The position numbers and the translations under genes were made by a program. From contig WEDG01002533.1 of the NCBI GenBank assembly GCA_017591395.1, positions 1-64,000 of the forward strand: DNA of 64,000 bases. The letters run 5' to 3'. Below are positions 1-11,708 of this stretch, piece after piece. The notes below the pieces were generated by a model, which saw only the letters and a program-made list of their open reading frames with translations, did not search any database and was not told where the DNA came from. Each line of letters begins with the position of its first letter. The first letter of the stretch is position 1. Source of the stretch: Schistocephalus solidus (Eukaryota; Platyhelminthes; Cestoda; Diphyllobothriidea; Diphyllobothriidae).

Positions 1-326
1 AAGTATAAACTGATGGAGTGCCAGTCGTGGATGTCGAAGCCAGCTCAACAGGCTTTCCTTTAAAGGAAGTTCCGTGACTGGTTCTGTTGCTAGCAAACAA
101 TTGTTTTGAGTCCATAAATGTTAAAAACACTGGGAAAAAGTATGTTCTCCTTTGAGCGTATGACGAAAATTTCCGACTGGCTTTGGAGTATGGCGAGTAT
201 TTAATGCAATATGAGCAAAAATGTTTATACTTGTTCAAAAACGCTTTTTGAAAAATACTATAAACGGTATGAAGGATATTCAGGAACGACTCAGCCGTTC
301 GGAGATATCGAAGGTCCTGGATAACT
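1..326. other. unassigned AT-rich DNA
   Basis: No coding, RNA or repeat signal is visible. It lies downstream of a weak minus-strand candidate exon. Confidence 0.5.
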
Positions 327-543
327 TCAGATCTTCACGAGGTTGTACACGCTGGTTTGAGTTTCTATTGCAGAGCCTGCGCAGTCAACTTGAATAAGAT
401 GATAAACAAATTCAATTTGATCCTTTTTGACGAATTTTGGCACAAAAAAGAATTCCAGATTAGCAGGAAGCAAGTAAGTACATGCAGTTGAAACAGTATT
501 GTCCGGATCAGTCCTAGTGAAGTGGTAACGAAGATCAAATTGT
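327..543 (-). CDS. candidate terminal exon, unknown product
   Basis: An open minus-strand frame ends at 327. It is preceded by a plausible acceptor: a pyrimidine-rich CTCTCCAACTTAG whose AG lies at 544-545. From there about 72 codons stay open, including the stretches TDPDNTVSTACTYLLP and VPKFVKKDQIEFVYHL. The composition is not low-complexity and I see no similarity to the transposons in this window. The frame stays open upstream to an ATG at 668, giving a hydrophobic N-terminus, but that part overlaps a short direct repeat. I do not recognise a domain. It could be a real last exon or a chance ORF in AT-rich DNA. Confidence 0.15.
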
Positions 544-583
544 CTAAGTTGGAGAGCGAAATAATTGGTGGTTATTTGCACAC

Positions 584-702
584 ACAAAATAAGAAATATG
601 TTGGTAATCGTGGGGAATATTATGAAAAGAGTTATAAATAAAAACGTAAGGATAAGAATAAATATCACTACAAAATAAGAAATATGTTGGTTACCGTGGG
701 GA
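584..702. repeat. 33-bp direct repeat, two copies
   Basis: A 33-bp sequence starting ACAAAATAAGAAATATG occurs at 584-616 and again at 670-702 with one or two differences. The spacing is 86 bp. It looks like a small local duplication. Confidence 0.6.
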
Positions 703-2002
703 AGGTCGTACTGGTGTTATTGCAGGCATAGATGGGCCAGGCATATTCTCATCATTAATAGGCCTAAAAATAAAAATTATGTCAAAGGTTCTTACTGCAA
801 TCTTATTCATACGTGTATAAGGAAAACTTTAATAAATACAAGTAAAAAAACGTTTGAAAACAGTCATTGTTTTTTGAAATGTGTGCAACAAGGGAATGAA
901 AATAAAGTGATCATCAATGTTAAAAGCAACATATTTACATATAATGTCAGATAGGGTTGCAGTCAAAGGACTAGTTGCCAAAAGTTGTGGCTTTAAACCT
1001 GAAAAGGCTAGAAGAAGGCATTGATGTTGTAAAAAAGTCACAGCAGTCAACAAACGGACGGTACTGTATTCCGTTAGCGGTAATAGATGTCAGAACGCAC
1101 GGTCTCGGCGGTGGTTTAACTCATCCAGTAAACCACGCCCAAGGCCCATAAGGACATAGCTCCCGTTCTTCAGGACTTTGTTAATGCAAGAACGTGGAGT
1201 ACGCAATAACGTTCTTGGGTCCTTCGGAACCTCAGGGTGGATGGTAGAGGACCATTTGCAACTTCGGTTGCAGCATGATACGCCTGCATAGCACGCAATA
1301 CCCTCTTATACACGGTGCATTTCTGTATTCCGTAATATTTACGCTTCATGGTTACTATGCACGGATAGCAGAAAACAATATATAAATGATATGAGGGCAT
1401 ATATAAGATTTAGTAAGCTACAAAATTAACCGTTGATATTTTACATTTAACTAGAGCATACGTAACTAGAAATGAAATTTAAAAGGAAAAAGGTGGCTAA
1501 TTATCTTATAAAACATCTCCAGGCCTCTGGATTACCTACCTTAGTATCAGCAGCTTTGAGAACAACAGGTCAGTTGTACAAGTAACACGGCAGGCCAGCA
1601 CGCGCTTAGTAGAAAAATGGCGTCTAAATGGCTGACTTAAACAAACCATCCAAAATCAGTTCATCAAAGTGCCCTTTAATTCAGGCTTAAACAGTATTTT
1701 ATCTTATAAATATTACTTTTATTGGTTTAAATTCAAAAATTAACACCTATTCCAGTCTTTAAAAGAAGCCAAACCATATTTTACCAAATGGCCTGAAAGT
1801 CGAATTTGATTGGCCCCTTTCGGGCCCCCTCTGGCCCCCTCTCAGCCCCCTCTACTAGCGGAATCAATGTGCTGGTAGGGTTTGAAAAATCGTTGATTAC
1901 GCAGGAATTCGACAGCGAAACTTTTATTTAAAGCACTTTTAAAATAGGAAACTTATTATAGGAAATATTTTAACTAATATCAGGCATATATTTTCACAGC
2001 TT
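703..2002. other. unassigned region with a short C-rich tandem repeat
   Basis: No supported gene. At 1812-1853 there are four imperfect ~10-bp units of GGCCCCCTCT, notably GC-rich for the area. A 76-codon minus-strand ORF near 1170-1400 has no recognisable domain and no splice context. Confidence 0.5.
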
Positions 2003-2260
2003 TTGTTGTGGACGTGGATTTTTCATGGCAGCGAGTTATCATGTTTGTGTGAGTCTACAAATATGACCCAGACGGCAGTCTGCATTAGAAAGAATGACAA
2101 AAAAGTTACTGCCTTGGTGAATGCTTTAAAGAAATATGTTATTTTGAGGGTTTTACCAAACACATCGAACGGAATGTACATTTATGGGCAGTCAACTGAA
2201 GACACTGAAAATCGCAGAGAATTCACCTCATTTTCAAAGACTATATGCAATTCATCGTAA
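2003..2260 (+). CDS. candidate exon, unknown product
   Basis: An 85-codon open frame follows a possible acceptor TTTTCACAG just upstream. The internal part reads MTQTAVCIRKNDKK and ALVNALKKYVILRVLP, which has protein-like composition. No domain is recognised and no donor or partner exon was found, so this is weak. Confidence 0.12.
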   Translation: MLWTWIFHGSELSCLCESTNMTQTAVCIRKNDKKVTALVNALKKYVILRVLPNTSNGMYIYGQSTEDTENRREFTSFSKTICNSS

Positions 2261-2934
2261 TATAAAACTCGAAATATTTATAGAGAAATTTAACAATAGA
2301 ATGTTTCTCTCTATATACACCAAATCATACGTTACGATTGCACCTGACGATTCTATTTAAATTTATTAGGCATTGACCGACCTGTGAACATGTAAGCTTA
2401 TGTATTATTATATTCATGTGACGTCCCAATCGGCGCAATGAAGCGAAAATCTGCTTGCATTGGTCAAAATAATATAATACAATGTATAATCGGAAGACAA
2501 ACGACGAATGCTAGTGAAACGGCGTTGGAATATGCACATTCATGTTAGGCTGCTTGATGACGGCCTTACTTTACGTTGCGTTTAATCTAGAGGAATATGT
2601 ATGTACAAAACTATGAAAAAGACTATTTTCAAAAGTAATTCGGCTTTTTCTGCTTAATTCACTCATTTAATTGCATGGTCAGGCTTCCTATAAATTTAAA
2701 ACTTCAGTGTACTCAACTAGGTCACTTTTACACATTTTCGTTATCTGTACCTATTATAAAAAAATTAACATTTCTAGACAATTGTCAAATTTATTTGTCA
2801 GCCACAAAAAGCCATATATTTCCTAATGATCTGTTCTTTATCGACGTAAAGTTTTGGTGGACGCAGTGTGCGCTGATTTTGCGAAACGGGCCATAACTAA
2901 TGAAATTCTTCAGATATCATGAGTTAGGACACCT
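2261..2934. other. unassigned AT-rich DNA
   Basis: Nothing recognised between the candidate exon and array A. The 73-codon ORF at 2675-2896 shows no domain. Confidence 0.5.
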
Positions 2935-3787
2935 ACTTTATCCTTAGTTGACTTACGGTTGCTGGCTGGGCTTAGGAGTTTGATCCAAGGCACAAAGGGA
3001 CCAGTGAATCCTGTAACCGATGGGTCAGCGCCCAACTAACATAGTTAAATTTAATCGATCGAAACTGGGAAAACAACGAGCTCGTGGCGCAGTTGGAAGA
3101 GCTTTGGACTTCTGCCCAACAAGGTCGTTAGTTTTAACCTCGGGCTCCGCGGTTACTGGTGTTGTGAATGGTTGGCCGATGACGGCTAATAAGCTATAAA
3201 TTGCCATGTCAGTCCCCCTTGTCTTTGTCAGTCATGTTTATCTGCCTATATCCTTAGCTGCCTTATGGCTGCTGGCGGGGCTTGAGAGTAAGCCCCAAGG
3301 CACAATGGGACGAGTGAAACCTGCAACCAATCGGTGAGCGCTCAACTTCCATTGTTAATATTTCCGATCGAAACCGGAAGGTGTACGAGCTCATGTTGCA
3401 GTTGGACGAGCGTTGGACTTCTGCCTAACAAAGTCGCCAGTTCCAGCCTCAGTCGATGCAGCGCCTGGGGTCGGATATCGATGGCTGATGAAAACTCATA
3501 AGCCAGAATTGGCCATTAGAGTCTCCCTTGTCTTTTTCGGTTATATTATTCTGCCTTAATTCTTAGCTGCCTAATGGCTGTTAGTGGGGTTCGAATGTTT
3601 GCTTCAAGGCACAATGGCATGAGTGAGTTCTGCATCCGGTCAGTGAGCGCCCAAATACCATTGTTCATATTCCCGATCGAAACCGGCAAGGCAACTAGCT
3701 TGTGGTGCAGTGAGAAGGTCATTGGACTTCTGCCCAACAAGGTCGCGAGTTCGAGGCTCGGGAGCCGTGGCGCCTGGGGTTTGGTAT

Positions 3788-3832
3788 GGCTGGCTGATGA
3801 CGGTTTATAAGCCGAAAATGGCCATTCCAGTC
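3788..3832 (+). ncRNA. type I hammerhead ribozyme motif, array A unit 3
   Basis: Helix I GGCTGG (3788-3793) pairs with CCAGTC (3827-3832). The core CTGATGA is at 3794-3800, helix II is closed by GG/CC, and GAAA is at 3814-3817. Helix III is the loopless palindrome ATGGCCAT, followed by the cleavage nucleotide in the triplet ATT, so cleavage would fall after 3826. This is one of the best-preserved cores in the array. Confidence 0.75.
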
Positions 3833-4405
3833 ACCCTTGTCTTTGTCGGTCATGTTATTCTGCCTATACACTTAGCAGCCTTACGGCTGCTGGCGGGACT
3901 TGAGAGTTAGCCCCAAGGCACAACGGGACGAGTGAGTCCTGTAACCGATCGGTGAGATGCCTTCTAACATTCTCAATATTCCCGATCGAAACTGGCAAGA
4001 CAACGAGCTCGTGGCGCAGTGGGTAGAGCGTTGGACTTCTGCCCAACAAGGTCGCGAGTTTGACGTTCGGGTGCCGCGGCGCCTGGGGTTCGGTATGGCT
4101 AGCTGATGACGGCTAATAAGCCAGAAATGGAAATTTAAGTCTCCCTTGTCTTTGTCGGTCATGTTCTTCTGTCTATACACTAAGCTGCCTTACGGATGCT
4201 GGCGGGGCTTAAGAGTTAGCCCCAAAACACAACAGCACACGTAAGTCCTGTAACCGATCGGTGAGTGCTTTACTACCATTGTTTATATTCCCGATCCAAA
4301 TCGGCAAGTCAACGAGCTCGTGTTGCAGTGGGAAGAGCGTTGGACTTCTGCGCAACGAGGTCACAAGTACAAGCCTTGGGCGCCGCAGCGCCTGGAGTTG
4401 AGTAT

Positions 4406-4450
4406 GGCTAGCTGATGATGGTTTATTAACCAGAAATGGCCATTCTAGTC
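4406..4450 (+). ncRNA. type I hammerhead ribozyme motif, array A unit 5 (best helix II)
   Basis: Helix I GGCTAG (4406-4411) pairs with CTAGTC (4445-4450). The core CTGATGA is at 4412-4418. Helix II TGGTT/AACCA has five perfect pairs with loop TATT (4419-4432), and GAAA is at 4433-4436. Helix III is ATGGCCAT (4436-4443) and the cleavage nucleotide is T4444. Most other units have a C-A mismatch at the base of helix II; this unit has a T-A pair. No loop closes helix III, so a monomer would be unstable. Confidence 0.82.
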
Positions 4451-4796
4451 ACTGTGGATTTTTTCGTTAATGTTATTCTGCCGTAATCCTTAGTTGCCTT
4501 ACGGCTGCTGGCGTGGCTAAGGAGTTTGATCCAAGGCACAACGGGACGAGTGAGTCCTGTAACCGATCGGTCAGCGCCCAACTTCCCTTTTCAATTTTTT
4601 TCGATCAAAACCGGCAAAAACAAATAGCCCGTGGCGCAGTGGGTTGAGTTTTGGACTTCTGCCCAACAAGGTCGCAAGTTTCAACAACGTGCTCCAAAGT
4701 TCCTGGTGTTGGGCATGGCTGACTGATGACGGCTAATAAGCTAGAAATTTCCATTCCAGTCCCCCTTGTCTTTGACGGTAATGTTATTCCACATAT

Positions 4797-7700
4797 ATCC
4801 TAAGCAACCTCATGGCTGCTGACTGGGCTTGAGAGATAGCCCAAGGCACAACGGGACGAGTGAGTCCTGCAACCGATCGGTGAGCGCCAAACTATTATTG
4901 TTAATATTCCCGATCAACACCGGCAAGACAACGAGCTTGTGGCGCCGTGAATAGAGCGTTGGACATCTGCAACAAAAACCTACCAGTTAAAGACTCTCCG
5001 CCGCAGTGCCTGGGGTAAAGTATGGCTGCCTGATGACGGCTTATAAGCCAGAAATGGTCATTCTGGTCTCCGTTGTCTTTGCCGGGCATATTATTCTTCC
5101 CATATCCAAGGCTGCCTTATTGCTGCTGGTGGGGTTTGAGAGTTGGCCCTAAGGCACAACGGGATGAGTGAGTCCTGCAACCAATCGGTGAGCACTAAAT
5201 TAACATTAAATGTATTCCCGATCGACACCGGCAAGACAACGAGCTTTTAACGCAGTGAGTAGAGTGTTTGAATTCTGCACAACAAACAAGTGAGTTCAAA
5301 GATCTGCGCCGATGTTTCTGGGGTTAGGAATGGCTGTCTGATGACAACTTAAAAGCCAGAAATGGCCATTCTAGTCTCCGTTGGCTGTATCGGTCATGTT
5401 ATTCTGCGTATATCCTTAGCTGCCTTATGGCTGCTGGTGGGTTTTGAGAGTCGGCCCAAAGGCATAATGGGATGAGTGATTCCTGCAACCGATCGGTGAG
5501 CGCCAAACTACCAGTGTTAATTTTCCCGATTGAAAACGGCAAGACAACGAGCTCGTGGCGCATTGGGTAGTGCATTGGACTTCTGCGCAACAAGGTCACG
5601 AGTTCAAGACTCGGGCGCCGCAGCGCCTAGGGTTGGGTATGGCTGGCTGATGTAGGCCTATTAACAAAAAATGGCAATTCTAATCACTCTGCTCATTTTC
5701 GTTTTTATTATACCGCCTTTATCCTGAGTTGCCTTACGGCTACTGGCGGTGCTTAGTAGTTTGATTTAAGGCACGACGAGATGAGTGAGACCTGCAACCG
5801 ATCGGTGAGCGCCAAACTACCAGTGTTAATATTCCCGATCGAAACCGGCCAAACAACGAGCCCCTATCGCAGTGGGTTGAGTTTTGGACTTCTGCCCTAC
5901 AAGGTCACGATTTAAAGCCTCGGGCGCCGCAGCGCCTGGAGTTGGGTATGGCTGGCTGATGACGGCTTATTAACCAGAAATGTCCATTCTTGTTGCCCTG
6001 GGCGTTTTCGTTTATGTTATTCTGCCTATATCCTTAGATGCCTTACGGCTGCTGTCGGGGCTAAGGAATTTGCTCCAAGGCATAACGGGACGAGTGATTC
6101 CTGTAACCGATCGGTCACTGCCGAACTACCCAGCAAAACTACGAGCCCCATGCGCACTGGGTTGAGTTTTGGACTTCTGCCACACAAGGTCGTTAGTTTC
6201 AACCTCCGGCTCCGATGTTCCTGATGTTGGGTATGGCTGGCTGATGTCGGCTTATAAGTTTGCAATTTCCATTCCAGTAGCCCTTTTCTTTGTCGCTAAT
6301 GTTATACTGCATATATCCTTAGCTACCTTATGGCTGCTGGCGTGGCTTGAGAGATAGCACCAAGGCCGAGTTACGAGTGACGAGTGAGTCATGCAACCGA
6401 TCGGTGAGCGCCCAACTAACATTGTTAATGTTCCCGAGCAACACTGGCAAGACAACGAGCTTGTGGCACATTGAGTAGAGCGTTAAACTTCTGCAAAACA
6501 AACAGACGAGTTTGTGACTCTGCGCCGCAGTACCTGGGGTTAGGTTTGGCTGGCTGATGACGGCACATAAGCCAGAAATGTCCATTCTAGTCTCCGTTGT
6601 CTTTGTCGGTCACGTTATTCTGCCTAAATCCTAAGCAACCTCATGGCTGCTGACTGGGCTTGAGAGATAGCCCCAAGGCACAACGGGACGAGTGAGTCCT
6701 GCAACCGATCGGTGAGCGCCAAACTATTATTGTTAATATTCCCGATCAACACCGGCAAGACAACGAGCTTGTGGCGCCGTGAATAGAGCGTTGGACATCT
6801 GCAACAAAAATCTACCAGTTAAAGACTCTCCGCCGCAGTGCCTGGGGTAAAGTATGGCTGCCTGATGACGGCTTATAAGCCAGAAATGGTCATTCTGGTC
6901 TCCGTTGTCTTTGCCGGGCATATTATTCTTCCCATATCCAAGGCTGCCTTATTGCTGCTGGTGGGGTTTGAGAGTTGGCCCTAAGGCACAACGGGATGAG
7001 TGAGTCCTGCAACCAATCGGTGAGCACTAAATTAACATTAAATGTATTCCCGATCGACACCGGCAAGACAACGAGCTTTTAACGCAGTGAGTAGAGTGTT
7101 TGAATTCTGCACAACAAACAAGTGAGTTCAAAGATCTGCGCCGATGTTTCTGGGGTTAGGAATGGCTGTCTGATGACAACTTAAAAGCCAGAAATGGCCA
7201 TTCTAGTCTCCGTTGGCTGTATCGGTCATGTTATTCTGCGTATATCCTTAGCTGCCTTATGGCTGCTGGTGGGTTTTGAGAGTCGGCCCAAAGGCATAAT
7301 GGGATGAGTGATTCCTGCAACCGATCGGTGAGCGCCAAACTACCAGTGTTAATATTCCCGATTGAAACCGGCAAGACAACGAGCTCGTGGCGCATTGGGC
7401 AGTGCATTGGACTTCTGCGCAACAAGGTCACGAGTTCAAGACTCGGGCGCCGCAGCGCCTAGGGTTGGGTATGGCTGGCTGATGTAGGCCTATTAACAAA
7501 AAATGGCAATTCTAATCACTCTGCTCATTTTCGTTTTTATTATACCGCCTTTATCCTGAGTTGCCTTACGGCTACTGGCGGTGCTTAGTAGTTTGATCTA
7601 AGGCACGACGAGATGAGTGAGACCTGCAACCGATCGGTGAGCACCAAACTACAAGATCGTTAGTTTCAACCTCCAGCTCAGATGTTCCTGGTGTTGGGTA

Positions 7701-8095
7701 TGGCTGGCTGATGACGGCTAATAAGCTTGCAATTTCCATTCCAGTAGCCCTTTTCTTTGTCGCTAATGTTATACTGCATATATCCTTAGCTACCTTATGG
7801 CTGCTGGCGTGGATTGAGAGATAGCACCAAGGCCAAACGTGACGAGTGAGTCATGCAACCGATCGGTGAGCGCCCAACTAACATTGTTAATGTTCCCGAG
7901 CAACACTGGCAAGACAACGAGCTTGTGGCGCAGTGAGTAGAGCGTTACACTTCTGCACAACCAACAGACGAGTTTGTGACTCTGCGCCGCAGTACCTGGG
8001 GTTAGGTTTGGCTGGCTGATGACGGCACATAAGCCAGAAATGGCCATTCTAGTCTCCGTTGTCTTTGTCGTTCACGTTATTCTGCCTTAATCCAT
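4797..8095 (+). repeat. 1.83-kb higher-order block duplicated in tandem within array A
   Basis: 4797-6627 (six basic units) is repeated directly at 6628-8095. 4797-5819 matches 6628-7651 with only about seven differences noticed by eye, including one indel. 6188-6620 matches 7658-8090. The second copy lacks about 367 bp corresponding to 5820-6187, with the junction near 7651-7658. Neighbouring basic units are far more diverged, so this is a recent unequal-exchange or amplification event. Confidence 0.85.
8010..8054 (+). ncRNA. type I hammerhead ribozyme motif, array A unit near 8.0 kb
   Basis: GGCTGG (8010-8015), CTGATGA (8016-8022), helix II GGC/GCC, GAAA, palindromic helix III ATGGCCAT, and the helix I partner CTAGTC ending at 8054. 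Helix I carries one C-A mismatch. It is otherwise intact. Confidence 0.7.
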
Positions 8096-9080
8096 AGTTG
8101 CCTTACTGCTGCTGGCGGGGCTTGAGAGTACGAGCTCGTGGTGCAGTGAGTAGGTCGTTGGACTTCTGCGCAACAAAGTCTTTATTTCCTCCTTAGTTGA
8201 TGAAGATCCTGGTTCTCAATATCGCTTGCTGATGACCGCTCAGAAGCCAGAAATGAACATGTGAGTCTCCCTTGTCTTTGTCGGTTACGTTGTTCTGCCC
8301 ATAGGCACAACGGGATGAGTGAGTCCTGTAACCGATCAGTGAGATGCCTCCTAACATTCTCAATATTCCCGATCGAAGCCAGCAAGAAAACGAGATCGTG
8401 GCGCAGTGGGTAGAGCGTTAGACTTCTGCCCAACAAGGTCGTGAGTTTCAACCTCGGGCTTCACAGGTCTTGGTGTTGGGTTTGGCTGGCTGATGACGGC
8501 TTATAAGCTATAAATGGCCATTCATGTCCCTCTTGTCTTTGTCAGTCATGTTATTCTGCATATATCCTTAGTTTACTTATGGCTGCTGGCTGGGCTTTTA
8601 TTTAGCCCCAATGCACAACGGAACTCGTGAGTCCCGCTACCGATCGGTGTGTGCGGAAATACCATTGTTTATATTGCCTATCGACATCCGCCAGACAACG
8701 AGCTTTTGGCGCAGTTAGTAGAGCGTTTGACTTCTGCACAACAAACATGCGAGTTCAAGATTCTGCGCCGCAGTGCCTGGGGTTAGGTATGGTTGGCTGA
8801 TGACAACTCAAAAGCCAGAAATGGCCTTTCTAGTCTCCGTTGTCGCTGTCGGTCACGTTATTCTGCCTTAATCCTTAGTTGCCTTACTGATAGTGGCGGG
8901 GCTTGAGACTTAGCCCCATGGCACAACGGATGCTTGAGTCCTGCAACCGATTGATGAGCGCCTACTTCACATTAATTGCATTCCCGATCGTTACCGGCTG
9001 GCTGATCTCGGCTTATAAACAAGAAAAACCATTATAGTCTCTCTTTTCTCTTTCGTTTTTGTTATTCAGTCTACAGTAGA

Positions 9081-9505
9081 TTGCCTAACTCATAAAATAT
9101 CTATATCATAATTTGAGGTAGTAGCCGGGCAGACATTTTAAGGTGTTACTGCTGTTTGTTGTATTAAATTTATGAAGATAAAGCTGTTTAATAAAAAAGA
9201 GATCACTTCAGATCAGTTTATTCAAAGGAAAACGGGGCTAAATGGGGCAAAAGCAGACGATAATCGCAAAGTTATGGTGTTTTGTACAAAAAAACGATTT
9301 AATAAACTTTTGTGAATGTATTTTGTTTTACCACACCAATAGTTAGGAGCTAAAACGCGCATATATACGAGACGCGATGATGAACCACAACTTTTCACAG
9401 TCACGACGTACGCAAAGCATGAAAAGACTTTCGGTCTGCAGTTGACTATAAATAAAAAAGGAAATTGAAAACGGAATTGACAGAAAATTCACATTTCATC
9501 GCAAA
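9081..9505. other. unassigned region
   Basis: It lies between the end of array A and the 3' tail of the CR1-like LINE. No gene or repeat is recognised; the 60-codon ORF in it has no domain. Confidence 0.45.
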
Positions 9506-9761
9506 TTTTTTTTTCAGTTCAGTTCAGTGTATTTAAGAAAAATAGGCTTACGCCTTTGAAATCCCTATTTGATACAGATGAGTCGGAGGAATAATAAGCA
9601 ATTTAAAAAAAGTTACAGTGAAGTGAATGCAGGCGGATATTTTTAAGGTAAATTTGTCACATAATCTTCCTGGTGCAGCAACAAATGTATGTCAAGCCGA
9701 TGTTAAAATATATTTACAGACTGGGACATTACAATCGCCTCAGGTAGGTTATTCTACGGTT

Positions 9762-10313
9762 TCAATACATGGTTGGTAAAAAATACATCCTCACATCCAA
9801 TATTACTTGGGGCACACTTAGTTTGAATGGATGACCTCGGAGATTATTCGTAGTAGCAAGTTGGAAAAAGTCATCACATAGGAGGGCGCAAGTTAGGCCA
9901 CGCACGATACGGAAGGTTTGTATCAAGTCTCCGCGCAACTGCCTATAACTCAGAGAATAGAGCTGTAGGTTATTTAGGCGAATCTCATATGGCAGTTCAC
10001 CTTGACCTCTTACTAAGGTTGTGGCTCGTCGCTTTTCCATTTCGAGCATTTTGTAGTCCTGTTGGGTCCACGGTCGCCAGGCTTGGATCGCATATTCATG
10101 ATGAGGCCTAACAAACGTACCAAAGACTTTAGAGAAGCAGTCTTCATCGAAAACTTTAAATGCCCGCTTGATAGAGTACAGCATTAAATTGGCGGATTTA
10201 GCCGCCTTGCAGCATTGCGTTGAAGGCTTCATGTTGTCTGTCATCCAAACGCCGGGATCCTTCTGTGTGTGTGTTTCTCGGAGTGGCATATCGTTCAAAA
10301 AGTAGGGTCGCAA
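9762..10313 (-). pseudogene. CR1-like ORF2, C-terminal domain
   Basis: The frame is the same as the RT ORF upstream, separated from it only by the TAG at 10323-10325. Motifs include KDPGVWMTDNMKPS, the line VFGTFVRPHHEYAIQAW, then RRATTLVRG, YRQLRGDLIQTFRI and NLRGHPFKL. These follow the usual order of the region after the RT palm in CR1-type LINEs. It would be part of the polyprotein that copies element RNA at a nicked target. Confidence 0.8.
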
Positions 10314-10322
10314 ATCAGTGAC

Positions 10323-11219
10323 CTAATTCCGACTTCCCAGACGTAGCAGGGTGCATTTGTTTGAGTTGAAGGACAAGAGCCATTTGCGGGACCACTCGTC
10401 CAATCGACGGAGATTTTCTTGGAAATCGTCTCCATCGGCAGCATTGTTGATAACTTTCCAAATTTTTATATCGTTCGCAAACATAGCAAAGTCACAGTCC
10501 AATTCCTGTACACAATCATTAATAAACAAGAGAAATAGGATTGGTCCGAGAACTGAACCTTGCGGAACTCCACTCTCGATGGCTGTGCGCTTTGATCGTG
10601 ATCCGCCTACGCAGACCACTCGAGAACGACCGACGAGAAAATTCTTGATCAACGTAAGAAGTTTGCCTCCAATACCAAACATTCTTAACTTATAAAGAAG
10701 ACGCTGGTGCGGAACATTATCGAATGCCTTCTGGAAATCAATGTAGGCCACATGCACAGTGTATTTTGCATGGAGTGCTTTTGTCCAGCTTTGCATAGTA
10801 TAAAGTAAGTTCGTAACACACGATCTTCTCCTACGAAAGCCGTATTGTGCAGTTGATAAGAGGTTATGGGTTTCTAAATAAATCATGAATTCCTTTTTGA
10901 CAAGCTTCTCCATAACCTTGCAACAGATTAAGGTCAGGCTGACAAGCCTGTAGTTTGTAGCAAATGCACGACTACCGTTTTTGTGAAGCGGTGTAATGTG
11001 GGCTGTTTTCCAGTCGGTAGGAAGCATTCCCGTGTCGAACGATTTCTGGCACAGAAAGGATAGCGGTTTGGTCAGCTCTCGAGCAAGTTCGAGGAGTAAT
11101 ATTGCTGGAATCTCGTCGGGGCCAGGGGATTTGCATGCGTTCAAACTTTTTAATTCTTCAAAGACCGCCTCTTCTCGGAGAGCATATCCTGAATAATTGG
11201 TGCTCCCATAGTCTTGCAA
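10323..11219 (-). pseudogene. CR1-like reverse transcriptase with altered catalytic motif
   Basis: This is the longest open frame of the element, 298 codons. RT motifs appear in order: KSPGPDEIPAILL, WKTAHITPLHKNGSR, YRLVSLTLICCKVMEKL, QYGFRRRRSCVTNLL, YIDFQKAFDNVPHQRL and GVPQGSVLGPILFLLFIND. The catalytic F-A-D-D motif reads F-A-N-D (Asn codon at 10473-10475), so the first catalytic Asp is lost and the enzyme should be dead even where the frame is open. Upstream sequence continues in another frame at 11150-11503. Confidence 0.9.
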
Positions 11220-11503
11220 CTAGATGGAATAAAAACTGCTTCTCGGGTGAAAACTGACTGAAAGAACTGTGAAAAATGTTCAGCTTTGTTTTGAATTTCT
11301 GTAATCTCGAAACCATCATCGTTTCTCATTGCAGGAATTGGGTTCCTGTTTCGTGTGCTTTTTCGTACATAGCTGTAGAGCAATTTGGGATTGTGAACTG
11401 CTCGCTGGAGCAAATCCTTCTCGTAATCCCGTCGGCTGTTGAAGATTAAGCTTTTAAACTTGTTCCTTTGCGTTTTGTATGTTTGCAAGGCTTTATTTTT
11501 CAT
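11150..11503 (-). pseudogene. CR1-like ORF2, linker between endonuclease and RT
   Basis: It reads KNKALQTYKTQRNKFKSLI, LLYSYVRKSTRNRNPIPAM and KAEHFSQFFQSVFT, the usual linker before the RT in CR1/Jockey ORF2. It is frameshifted relative to the RT frame near 11.2 kb. The stretch 11510-11708 between this and the endonuclease has no continuous open frame. Confidence 0.75.
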
Positions 11504-11708
11504 TGGATCGGCAAAATGTCTTCAAAAGCCTTCCTTTCCTGTCAATCTCTCGTTTCAGTTCCCTTGCTAGCCACAGTGGTCTGTTAGATATCCTAAGTTT
11601 TGATGGCGGACAGTGGCATTTTATTAGGTTCACAACCACTACTTAAATTAATTCCAGTCCTCAGAGACATTCCAGGAGCAGAAAAGATCCCAGTCCATTC
11701 GTGATGCC

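Larger units (their letters stand above)
2935..9080 (+). repeat. array A: ~308-bp tRNA-headed, hammerhead-bearing satellite, about 20 units
   Basis: Starts of the tRNA-like head recur near 3076, 3383, 3692, 4004, 4315, 4627, 4932, 5239, 5546, 5856, 6143, 6455, 6763, 7071, 7378, 7918, 8395 and 8698, so the period is about 305-312 bp. Each unit runs: a tRNA-like head (GTGGCGCAGTGGGTAGAGC, then TTGGACTTCTGCCCAACAAG), a short GC-rich palindrome near GGCGCCGCGGCGCC, a hammerhead motif, then a ~200-bp tail containing CCTTAGCTGCC and ACCGATCGGTGAGCGC. The head resembles tRNA-Arg(TCT) through its D-arm and anticodon arm, and a box A-like sequence is present. Box B is degenerate in most units. Units differ by roughly a fifth by eye, apart from the recent block duplication. 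The layout matches a SINE-like satellite such as the schistosome Sm-alpha family. Confidence 0.9.

Noticed and set aside
3546..4180. Protein-coding genes in array A
   Set aside because: All open frames overlap tRNA-like and ribozyme sequence of the tandem units and shift frame between units.
4901..6921. Two identical 62-codon minus-strand ORFs (4901-5089 and 6733-6921)
   Set aside because: They arise from the duplicated block of array A and have no coding motif; identity reflects the DNA duplication.
10351..11196. Plus-strand ORFs over the CR1 RT
   Set aside because: They are antisense shadows of a clear RT frame on the minus strand.
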